Positions 34,435 through 41,646 of a stretch of DNA of 64,000 bases are shown here, one piece after another (the stretch's first letter is position 1; each line of letters begins with the position of its first letter). This DNA is from Ga0077555 sp050250755 (GTDB lineage: Bacteria; Pseudomonadota; Alphaproteobacteria; Rhizobiales; Hyphomicrobiaceae), in NCBI GenBank assembly GCA_050250755.1, contig JBFWOB010000010.1, forward strand, positions 62,001-126,000, read 5' to 3'. The notes beneath the pieces are model-generated. The model saw only the letters and a list, made by a program, of their open reading frames with translations, did no database searches and was not told the origin of the DNA. The translations under genes were made by a program, and so were the position numbers.

Positions 34435-36858
34435 TCATCGCTGAAGGCCATAGCGAACCGGCCGGCCGGTGAGCGCTTCGGCCGCCCGCATTACGGCTGC
34501 TGCGTCGAGGCTGTAATGGGCATAAAGCTCGCCGATCGAGCCGGATTGGCCAAAATGCTCGACGCCCAGTGCACGGACGCGATGACCAGCCACGCTGCCG
34601 ATCCAGGACAATGCCTCAGGATGAGCATCGCACATGGTGATGATCGCGGCATCGCGCGGGAGCGCCGCCAGCAATGTTTCGATGTGCGCGCGCGCGCCGA
34701 TGTCCCCATCCTCGCGGGCACGCTCCGCGCCGTGCCAGCCGGCCGCAAGCCGGTCGGCCGAGGTCACGGCGAGAATGCCGATCCCGCCGCGGTTCTCGGC
34801 GAGGAGAGCGGCGGCTTCGATCGCCTCGGGTGCGAGCGCGCCCATGTAGACGATGGCGAGCGAGGTGGAGGCATCCGGCCGGCGGAGCCAATAGCCGCCG
34901 GAAATGATGTTGTCGCGAAGCTCCTCCGTCATCTGACGAGGAAGTTGCTCGATCGGGCGCGTCGTGAGACGGAGATAGACGGAGCCGCCTTTCTCTTCGC
35001 GGCTCCAGCCGGTCGCGTTTTCCTCAGGCCCCTCCCGCTGCATGTATTCGAAGGCCCACCCCATGATGGCTGCGAGTTCGTCAACGAAGGCGGGCTCGAA
35101 CGAGGCGAGGCCGTCTTGCGACATGCCGATCAACGGCGTCGCAATCGATTGATGGGCACCACCCTCTGGGGCGAGCGTCAAGCCCGCGGGCGTGCCGACG
35201 ACCATGAACCGCGCATCCTGGTAGCAGGCATAGTTCAACGCATCGAGACCGCGCGAGATAAACGGATCGTAAAGCGTTCCGATGGGGATGATGCGCTCGC
35301 CATAATGGGCGTGCGACAGGCCGGCTGCCGCGAGCATCAGGAACAGGTTCATTTCGGCGATGCCGAGTTCCATGTGCTGGCCTTGCGGCGTCATCTCCCA
35401 GCGCTGCGGGCTCATGAGGCCGCGCTCCTTGAAGACGTCCTCCTTGCTCTCGAGCGAGAAGAGACCACGGCGATTGACCCACGGGCCGAGGTTGGTGGAA
35501 ACCGTGACGTCGGGAGACGTCGTCAGGATGCGGTCGGCGAGCGGACCACCCTTGCGAGCGATATCGTCGAGGATGCGGCCGAAACCGGCCTGGGTCGACG
35601 CTTTGCCCTTCGTCTCGAACACGGGCATGGGCGGTACGGGAATGCGTGGCGCCTTGAGCGTGCGCTTGCCTTTGCTGGCGAAGGGCACCTTGGAAAGGAA
35701 CCGCTCGATTTCCTCTTGCGGTATCTTCAATCCGGCAAACTTGTCCCACTCCTCGCCCTGATTGACACCCTGCAGAGCGCGGAACGTCTGCATCTGGGTC
35801 TTGTTCATGAGGCCGGCGTGGTTGTCCTTATGGCCAGCGAAGGGGAGGCCGAAGCCCTTGATCGTGTAGCTGATGAAGCAGACGGGTTGATCGTCGGGAG
35901 CCGACGCGAAGGCTTCGAGGATCGTCTCCATGTCGTGCCCGCCGAGATTTGTCATCAGGCGCGCGAGATCATCATCGCTACGGCTGGCAATGAGGGCGAG
36001 AATTTCGGGATCGTTTGCGAAGTCGGCTTCGAGCTGTCGGCGCCAGCCCTTCGCGCCCTCGAACACGAGCGCCGAATAAAGCTGGTTCGGGCAGTCGGCG
36101 ATCCATGTGCGCAGACGCTCGCCGCCGGGCTCGCGGAAGGCGGCCTCCTGCAGCTTGCCGTACTTGATCAGGACGACCTTCCAGCCGAGGTTCTCAAACA
36201 GCCCCGCAACCTTCATGAACAGCCGATCGGACACGACGCTGTCGAGGCTCTGGCGATTGTAGTCGACCACCCACCAGCAGTTCTTGAGGCCATGCTTCCA
36301 GTATTCGAGCAGGGCCTCATGGATGTTGCCTTCGTCAATCTCGGCGTCGCCCATCAACGCGATCATGCGGCCCTTCGGCCAGTCGCTGGTGCGCCAGCTC
36401 TTGGCGTGGACGTAGTCCTGCATGAGGCTCGCGAAGCCGGTTGCCGCCACGCCGAGGCCCACGGAGCCGGTCGAGAAGTCGACGTCTGCCTTGTCCTTGG
36501 TGCGCGACGGATAGGACTGAACGCCGCCAAACCCACGGAAATTCCGCATCTTGTCGGCAGTCTGGTTGTCGAGCAGGTATTGAATGGCATGAAACACGGG
36601 GCTCGCATGCGGCTTCACCGCGACGCGATCCTCCGGACGCAAAACGTGGAAGTAAAGCGCCGTCATCAGTGTCGCGAGAGATGCGGACGAGGCTTGATGG
36701 CCGCCAACCTTCAGCCCATCGGCGCGATCGATCTCGTGGTTGGCGTGATGGATCATATACGTCGAGAGCCACAACACCTTGCGCTCGAGTTCGGTGAGCA
36801 TGGCAAGGGTTTGCGCGTCTACGGCGGAAGCCCCAGGTATCATGCGAGAGCCTTCCAT
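34435..36858 (-). CDS. Homodimeric 2-oxoacid dehydrogenase E1 (AceE/MdeB-like transketolase family)
   Basis: An 807-residue ThDP enzyme of the homodimeric E1/transketolase architecture. The ThDP-binding stretch is MIALMGDAEIDEGNIHEALLEYW with VDYNRQS (about residues 165-200), the PYR domain has the catalytic Glu in HMELGIAEMNLF (about 500), and a transketolase C-terminal domain follows. Its gene starts at the last base of the threonine dehydratase stop codon (TGATG overlap), so the pair is co-translated. Pseudomonas putida MdeB, a 2-oxobutyrate dehydrogenase E1, sits in a comparable amino-acid catabolic setting with an Lrp-type regulator. I infer 2-oxobutyrate to propionyl-CoA, but an AceE-type pyruvate role is not excluded; no E2/E3 genes are in the window. 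Confidence 0.82.
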   Translation of the reverse strand: MEGSRMIPGASAVDAQTLAMLTELERKVLWLSTYMIHHANHEIDRADGLKVGGHQASSASLATLMTALYFHVLRPEDRVAVKPHASPVFHAIQYLLDNQTADKMRNFRGFGGVQSYPSRTKDKADVDFSTGSVGLGVAATGFASLMQDYVHAKSWRTSDWPKGRMIALMGDAEIDEGNIHEALLEYWKHGLKNCWWVVDYNRQSLDSVVSDRLFMKVAGLFENLGWKVVLIKYGKLQEAAFREPGGERLRTWIADCPNQLYSALVFEGAKGWRRQLEADFANDPEILALIASRSDDDLARLMTNLGGHDMETILEAFASAPDDQPVCFISYTIKGFGLPFAGHKDNHAGLMNKTQMQTFRALQGVNQGEEWDKFAGLKIPQEEIERFLSKVPFASKGKRTLKAPRIPVPPMPVFETKGKASTQAGFGRILDDIARKGGPLADRILTTSPDVTVSTNLGPWVNRRGLFSLESKEDVFKERGLMSPQRWEMTPQGQHMELGIAEMNLFLMLAAAGLSHAHYGERIIPIGTLYDPFISRGLDALNYACYQDARFMVVGTPAGLTLAPEGGAHQSIATPLIGMSQDGLASFEPAFVDELAAIMGWAFEYMQREGPEENATGWSREEKGGSVYLRLTTRPIEQLPRQMTEELRDNIISGGYWLRRPDASTSLAIVYMGALAPEAIEAAALLAENRGGIGILAVTSADRLAAGWHGAERAREDGDIGARAHIETLLAALPRDAAIITMCDAHPEALSWIGSVAGHRVRALGVEHFGQSGSIGELYAHYSLDAAAVMRAAEALTGRPVRYGLQR

Positions 36859-38111
36859 CAGCGTGCTCCTCCGGGATTTGTGACGACCTCGACCTCGAGG
36901 CCGGCGGCCCTCAGACGGGCCACGGTGTCATTCAAATGGGCGCGGTCTCGGGTCTCGATGACGACCTCCAGCAAGGCACCCTTGGCTGGAAGATCCGAGA
37001 ACACCCGCTGGTGATAGACCTCGACGACGTTTGCGCCGTTATCGCCGAGGACGTTCGCGACCTTGGCGAGCTGGCCGGGCTGGTCCACGAGGTCGATGGC
37101 AAGCTGGGAAAGGCGGCCCTCGCGGGCGAGTTCGCGGGAAAGTACCGACGCGAGAAGGCGCGTGTCGATGTTGCCGCCGGAAAGGACGAGCCCCACGTTC
37201 TGCCCGAAAAACATGGACGGATTGGCCGTCAGGGCGGCGAGCCCCGCGGCGCCGGCGCCCTCGACCACGGTCTTCTCGATGTTGATCAGCAAGCTCACGG
37301 CGTGCTCGATTTCAGCCTCTTCCACGAGGATGATATCGTCAACGAATTCGCGGACGATCTTGCGCGTCACGAGCCCGGCGTCCTTCACGGCAATGCCCTC
37401 GGCGAGCGTGTCACCTCGCGCCTGGAAGTCGGTGCCGTTCTTGGCATTATACATCGACGGATAGAGGCGGGCCTGCACGCCGATGATGCGAATGGACGGC
37501 TTGATATGACGGGCGGCGAGCGCCATGCCACTGATCAGCCCGCCGCCACCGATTGGAACCACGAGCGTGTCGAGCGCAGGGACCGCCGCCAGCATTTCGA
37601 GTGCAACGGTGCCTTGGCCTGCGATGACGAGCGGATCATCATAGGGGTGAACGAAGACCAGGCCGTGATTGTGGCCCCACGAGCGGGCGAAGGTTGCCGC
37701 ATCCTCGAGAGTCGCGCCTTCTACCTTGACGATGGCGCCATGACGACGCGTGTTCTCGATCTTCACCATGGGCGTGCCGACTGGCATGACGATGGTGGCG
37801 GGAATGCCGAGGCGATGGGCGTGATAGGCGATGCCCTGGGCGTGATTGCCGGCCGACATGGCAATGACGCCACGCCGACGCTCGTCCTCGGTGAGGGCCG
37901 ACAACCGGTTCAGCGCGCCCCGTTCCTTGAACGATGCGGTAAACTGTAGATTCTCGAATTTAAGCCAAACGTGGCAGCCAAGCATCTCCGAGAGCGTTCG
38001 GCTGGCGTCGAAATCAGTGTTGAGTACCGCCCCCTCGATCGTCTTCGCAGCCGCCAACACATCAGCGGCCGTGACTGGCGGCGAGTGCGGCTCGATGGAC
38101 GGCGTCGTCAT
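36858..38111 (-). CDS. ilvA: Threonine ammonia-lyase (catabolic type, with ACT domain)
   Basis: A 417-residue PLP enzyme that deaminates threonine (and serine) to 2-oxobutyrate (pyruvate). The Schiff-base Lys is in FTASFKERGALN (about residue 62), the phosphate loop is IGGGGLISG, and a single C-terminal ACT domain (about 330-417) contains VVEVYHQRVF. Length and the single ACT domain fit the degradative or dual-use form rather than the long biosynthetic IlvA. AAGGAG lies 6 bases before the ATG. It shares a 1-base overlap with the E1-like gene and is divergent from an Lrp/AsnC regulator, whose candidate operator lies in between. Confidence 0.92.
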   Translation of the reverse strand: MTTPSIEPHSPPVTAADVLAAAKTIEGAVLNTDFDASRTLSEMLGCHVWLKFENLQFTASFKERGALNRLSALTEDERRRGVIAMSAGNHAQGIAYHAHRLGIPATIVMPVGTPMVKIENTRRHGAIVKVEGATLEDAATFARSWGHNHGLVFVHPYDDPLVIAGQGTVALEMLAAVPALDTLVVPIGGGGLISGMALAARHIKPSIRIIGVQARLYPSMYNAKNGTDFQARGDTLAEGIAVKDAGLVTRKIVREFVDDIILVEEAEIEHAVSLLINIEKTVVEGAGAAGLAALTANPSMFFGQNVGLVLSGGNIDTRLLASVLSRELAREGRLSQLAIDLVDQPGQLAKVANVLGDNGANVVEVYHQRVFSDLPAKGALLEVVIETRDRAHLNDTVARLRAAGLEVEVVTNPGGAR

Positions 38112-38171
38112 GGCGGCTCCTTAGGGATAGCTTCGCAAATTAACTCGGATAGGGCGGCAAGTGCTGCTGAA

Positions 38172-38203
38172 TTTCGCCAATCATTGAGGCATAATTGGCG
38201 AAA
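38172..38203. promoter_or_regulatory. Candidate Lrp/AsnC operator (perfect inverted repeat)
   Basis: TTTCGCCAAT (38172-38181) and ATTGGCGAAA (38194-38203) form a perfect 10-bp inverted repeat with a 12-base spacer in the 124-base region between ilvA and the Lrp-type gene. The arms are AT-balanced, not a GC terminator stem, and there is no U-tract. Position and symmetry fit the binding site of the divergent dimeric regulator, controlling both promoters. Confidence 0.6.
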
Positions 38204-38235
38204 ATGGAGACTTCAATCGGCTCTGGAGGCGGGAT

Positions 38236-38709
38236 TTGCCAAGTATTGGACTGGACGACATCGATCGGCGGCTGCTCGAGGCAGTACAGGAGAATGGCCG
38301 GCTGACGGCTACCGAACTCGCCGAGCGGGTGGGTCTGACGGTCAGTCCCTGCCTCAGGCGCCTTCGGTTGCTGGAGGAGGTCGGGGTCATCAAGGGATAT
38401 ACGGCGCTTCTCGATCAAAAGAAGGTCGGACTGCCGGTGAGCGTCTTCGTGTCGATCAAGCTGGAGCGCCAGTCTGAGGAGGCGATGCGGGCCTTCGAGG
38501 AGTCCATCCGGAGTTGGCCGGAAGTGCTCGAGTGCTATCTGATGACCGGCCCGCGCGATTACCTATTGCGCGTTGTCGCGAGCGACCTTGCCGATTACGA
38601 ACGGTTCGTGAAGGCGCGCCTTACGCGTGTCGCAGGCATCGCCAATATCGAGTCGAGTTTCGCGCTTGGTCAGGTGAAGCATACCGGTGCGCTGCCGCTG
38701 GGACGGTGA
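38236..38709 (+). CDS. Lrp/AsnC-family transcriptional regulator
   Basis: A 157-residue feast/famine regulator. The N-terminal winged helix-turn-helix begins LDDIDRRLLEAVQENGRLTATELAERVGLT, and the RAM ligand-binding/oligomerisation domain (about 65-150) carries ECYLMTGPRDYLLRV. The start is a TTG at 38236, preceded by GGAGGCGGGA. It probably senses an amino acid, likely threonine or a product, and controls the divergent threonine dehydratase-E1 operon and itself through the inverted repeat at 38172-38203. Pairing with the operon is direct; the effector is inferred. Confidence 0.92.
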   Translation: MPSIGLDDIDRRLLEAVQENGRLTATELAERVGLTVSPCLRRLRLLEEVGVIKGYTALLDQKKVGLPVSVFVSIKLERQSEEAMRAFEESIRSWPEVLECYLMTGPRDYLLRVVASDLADYERFVKARLTRVAGIANIESSFALGQVKHTGALPLGR

Positions 38710-38759
38710 GGGCAAAAGTCGCTGGAAAACACGCCCTCAGCAATGCTAGCGTTGCCTTC

Positions 38760-38999
38760 ATGAGCAAGATCGATGACCTGACAAGAGTGGCAGCAGGACT
38801 GTCCGATCAGCAACTTGATGGGCTGATCGATTTCGCTCGGAACCTCGCGAGCCAGCCATATTTCGAGAACGCTCCACCTGAGGCCCGGCATGCGATTGAA
38901 CGCGGCATGTCTCAGTATCATTCCGGTTTCAGCGAGCCGGCCGCAGACGTTTTTCGACATCTGAGACGGCGGCTGGACGGTACGCCAAATTCGGAGTGA
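38760..38999 (+). CDS. Antitoxin of a type II toxin-antitoxin pair
   Basis: A 79-residue acidic, helical protein (MSKIDDLTRVAAGLSD at the start, VFRHLRRRL near the end). Its GTGA overlap with the ParE/RelE-fold toxin gene, small size and upstream position identify it as the antitoxin. No ribbon-helix-helix or other DNA-binding motif is obvious by eye, so self-regulation is unproven. It starts at the ATG at 38760; the longer frame from 38514 overlaps the Lrp-type gene and is rejected. Confidence 0.72.
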   Translation: MSKIDDLTRVAAGLSDQQLDGLIDFARNLASQPYFENAPPEARHAIERGMSQYHSGFSEPAADVFRHLRRRLDGTPNSE

Positions 39000-39286
39000 G
39001 AGAACTGCGGCTCACGCCCGAAGCGAAAGTCGCGCTGACAAGCCAGGTTGATTATCTCGTTAGCGAGGGCGCACCCCGAGCCGCCGAGACTTTGCTCGGC
39101 AGAGTGGAAGTCTTTCTTTCAACAACGCTTCTTGAGTGGCCGCAAACCGGACGGTACATCCCTGAACCCGGAATTTGGGAAACTTGGATACCAAGAACGC
39201 GGCTCGTTGCATGGTACGTGTTCGACGACGAGGAATTGGTCGTGGTCGCGATCTGGCATGCATCCCAGGATCGCCAACGCCGTTGA
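38996..39286 (+). CDS. ParE/RelE-superfamily toxin
   Basis: A 96-residue protein with the RelE/ParE pattern: an N-terminal LRLTPEAKVALTSQVDYLV helix pair with AETLLGRVE, a central PQTGRYIPEPG turn, and C-terminal strands RLVAWYVFDDEELVVVAIWHASQDR. The late WHASQDR fits the ParE-like group (gyrase inhibitors) more than ribosome-dependent RelE. It starts with a GTG inside the antitoxin stop codon overlap (GTGA), so translation is coupled. Target unproven. Confidence 0.82.
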   Translation: MRELRLTPEAKVALTSQVDYLVSEGAPRAAETLLGRVEVFLSTTLLEWPQTGRYIPEPGIWETWIPRTRLVAWYVFDDEELVVVAIWHASQDRQRR

Positions 39287-39329
39287 CGCGGTGAGGGCAG
39301 ACGGCTCGTTCTCACGCCCCCTCACTCGG

Positions 39330-39360
39330 CGTCATCTCCGCGAAGGCGGAGACCCACGGC
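39330..39360. repeat. Dispersed CGTCAT-type palindromic repeat
   Basis: The unit starts CGTCATCTCCGC and continues GAAGGCGGAGACCCACGG. Arms TCTCCGC (39335-39341) and GCGGAGA (39346-39352) form a 7-bp stem with a 4-base loop. The pattern CGTCATxCCCGCGAAxGCGGGxATCCA is a familiar intergenic repeat in alphaproteobacteria (REP-like). It lies between the toxin gene and pbpC. Confidence 0.55.
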
Positions 39361-39419
39361 GCTTGATCGCCGACGCGGCGGCTCGTTCTTACGCCTTCGC
39401 AAGCATGACATTTAAGCTC

Positions 39420-41609
39420 CTACCGCAATCGGACGGTCACGCGGTCGGCTCGGCCTTCGGCATCGATGACGGAAATTTTCGCAAAGCCGGGACCGGATGG
39501 TGTCCAGAGGGCCTTGCGGCCGTTGTCTGCTGTCTTGATGGGAACGCCATCGATGACCCAGGTGAGGGGAAGCGCGCCACCTTCGGCCTTGAGGACGATC
39601 TCGGGCGTATCGGGTTCGGGCTTCTCCAGTTCCGCGCGATCGGGCGGGAAGGCGATGGCGACGGTGGGCGCACCTGATGGGCTCGCGCCGGCCTCCATGA
39701 AACGACGCAAGGTGAGCGGCAACTCGGCATTGCGTACACGCGTAACGCCGCGCGGAGCTGAGGCGAGCGGTGCGGTCCGTTCGGCGAGGCGCGCGAAGGC
39801 ATCGAACAGGAGTGGGGCCGCCGCACCGTGACCAGTCATGCCGGGAGTGGATGTGCCGTCGGGGCGGCCGACCCATACGGCGACCGTGAAGCGTCCATCG
39901 AAGCCGATCGCCCAGGCGTCACGGAAGCCGTACGAGGTGCCGGTCTTGAAGGCGATCCGGGCTCCGCGCGCCGACGCGGGAGGTGGCGCCCCTTTCAGGA
40001 TGTCGCCGACGTACCAGGCTGCGGCAGGCGAGAGCAGACGCGTCGAGGGACGCCGGGCTCCGACGCGCCGCTTGCGCATGCGGATCTCGTCCATGGTGTG
40101 CGCGAGAGGGATGACCTCACCGCCGCGCGCCACAGCTGTGTAGAGCTGGGCTAGGTCGCGCAACGTGAGGCCAACGCCACCGAGAGCAACAGCCAGTGAA
40201 GGCTCGGCGCCCGCGGGAAGTTGTGGCGCGGCGCCGGCACGTTTCATGCGTCCGACGAGACGCTTGGGGCCCACTTCGGCAAGCACTTTCACGGCCGGAA
40301 TGTTGAGCGAGAGGGCGAGCGCCTCGCGAATGGTGACGGTGCCGTGGAAATCCTCGTCGAAGTTTGCGGGTGTGTAGCGGCCGAAACGGGTAGGGCGATC
40401 CTCGATCAGCGTCTCGGGATGAGCGATGCCGCGCTCGAAGGCGAGGCCGTAGATGAATGGCTTGAGGGTCGAGCCGGGCGAACGGACAGCGATGGTCATA
40501 TCGACGGCGCCTTGACGATCCGTGTCGAGGTAGCCGGCCGACCCGACCTCGGCAATGACTTCGCCGGTCTCGTGCTCGACGGCGATGACCGCGGTGGAGA
40601 TACGGGCACCGAGGCGCTGGGCGTGCTCGCGGGCAAGGTTCTCGAGGGCCTGCTGGCGATCACGGTCGAGGGTGAGGCGGTGCACGGGAAGGCGCGGACC
40701 GCGAGCGATTTCCGCCTCAGCGAGATGAGGCGCGAGACGTGGAAACGCCTGGCGGACTTTCGGCACGGCGGCTTCGCGCGCTTCCGCCGCCTCGGTCGCG
40801 GTGATGACTCCGGCCTCAACGGCGCGTGCGAGGACGCGATCACGGGCACGGCGGGCAATCTTCGGGAAGCGATCCGGACGGCGCACCTCGGGCGACTGGG
40901 GGATGGCAACGAGCAGCGCGCGCTCGGCGATCGACAGGCGTACCGGTTCCTTCCCGAAATAGGTGAGGGAGGCGGCGCGCACGCCTTCGACATTGCCGCC
41001 GAAGGGCGCGAGCTTCAGATACAAATCGAGGATCTGCGATTTCGAGAAGTGTCGCTCGAGGGCGATGGCGAGGGCCATCTGGCGAAGCTTAGTCCCGAAG
41101 CTGCGTCCTTCCTGGCCTTCGAGCAGGCGGGTGACCTGCATCGTCAGCGTGGAGCCGCCTGAGATGATGCGCCCGTTGCGGACGAGTTGGATGGCGGCTC
41201 GCATCAGAGCTGCGGGGTCGATGCCGTGATGCGCGTGAAAGCGGCGATCCTCGTAGCCGATCAGCATGTCGAGGTAGCGGCTATCGATCTCGGAGACCGT
41301 GACCGGAAGGCGCCAGCGGCCATCCGGTGTCGTGAACGCCCGCAGCAGACGTCCGTTGCGGTCGAGGACTGTCACGGACACAGCGTCGGCGCGTTCGACG
41401 TTGGGATTGAGCGTCAAAGCGTAGCCAATAAATCCGCCAATGGCGGTGGCGGCTAATGCCGAACCGGCAAGGCAAGTGACGAGCGTGCGCCGGAGAAGCC
41501 ATCGCCATCTCGCGATGTTGGAAAGGGAGCGACTTTTGTTAGCCGCGTCCTCGGGATTGGATGCTGCGCGCGAGCGGCGCAGCATCCGGAGTGTGGAATG
41601 GATCGACAT
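39420..41609 (-). CDS. pbpC: Penicillin-binding protein 1C
   Basis: A 729-residue bifunctional class A PBP. A short cytoplasmic tail and one membrane anchor (about 33-58) precede the GT51 transglycosylase domain with MLIGYEDRRFHAHHGID (catalytic Glu, about residue 117). The transpeptidase domain has SPGSTLKP (Ser-x-x-Lys, about 378), SLNIPAVK and the KTGTS box (about 555), and a C-terminal BiPBP_C beta domain follows (about 650-729). It acts in peptidoglycan repair at the periplasmic face. It lies 37 bases downstream of the alpha-2-macroglobulin gene, the arrangement seen in E. coli (pbpC-yfhM). Confidence 0.95.
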   Translation of the reverse strand: MSIHSTLRMLRRSRAASNPEDAANKSRSLSNIARWRWLLRRTLVTCLAGSALAATAIGGFIGYALTLNPNVERADAVSVTVLDRNGRLLRAFTTPDGRWRLPVTVSEIDSRYLDMLIGYEDRRFHAHHGIDPAALMRAAIQLVRNGRIISGGSTLTMQVTRLLEGQEGRSFGTKLRQMALAIALERHFSKSQILDLYLKLAPFGGNVEGVRAASLTYFGKEPVRLSIAERALLVAIPQSPEVRRPDRFPKIARRARDRVLARAVEAGVITATEAAEAREAAVPKVRQAFPRLAPHLAEAEIARGPRLPVHRLTLDRDRQQALENLAREHAQRLGARISTAVIAVEHETGEVIAEVGSAGYLDTDRQGAVDMTIAVRSPGSTLKPFIYGLAFERGIAHPETLIEDRPTRFGRYTPANFDEDFHGTVTIREALALSLNIPAVKVLAEVGPKRLVGRMKRAGAAPQLPAGAEPSLAVALGGVGLTLRDLAQLYTAVARGGEVIPLAHTMDEIRMRKRRVGARRPSTRLLSPAAAWYVGDILKGAPPPASARGARIAFKTGTSYGFRDAWAIGFDGRFTVAVWVGRPDGTSTPGMTGHGAAAPLLFDAFARLAERTAPLASAPRGVTRVRNAELPLTLRRFMEAGASPSGAPTVAIAFPPDRAELEKPEPDTPEIVLKAEGGALPLTWVIDGVPIKTADNGRKALWTPSGPGFAKISVIDAEGRADRVTVRLR

Positions 41610-41646
41610 GAGCAGGCGTCCTCGCGCGGTAAGCCGTATCGATCCG

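Noticed and set aside
34516..37014. An 832-codon open frame on the + strand opposite the E1-like gene
   Set aside because: It is antisense to a protein with clear ThDP motifs. Long antisense frames arise from GC bias at codon positions, and its translation shows no domain.
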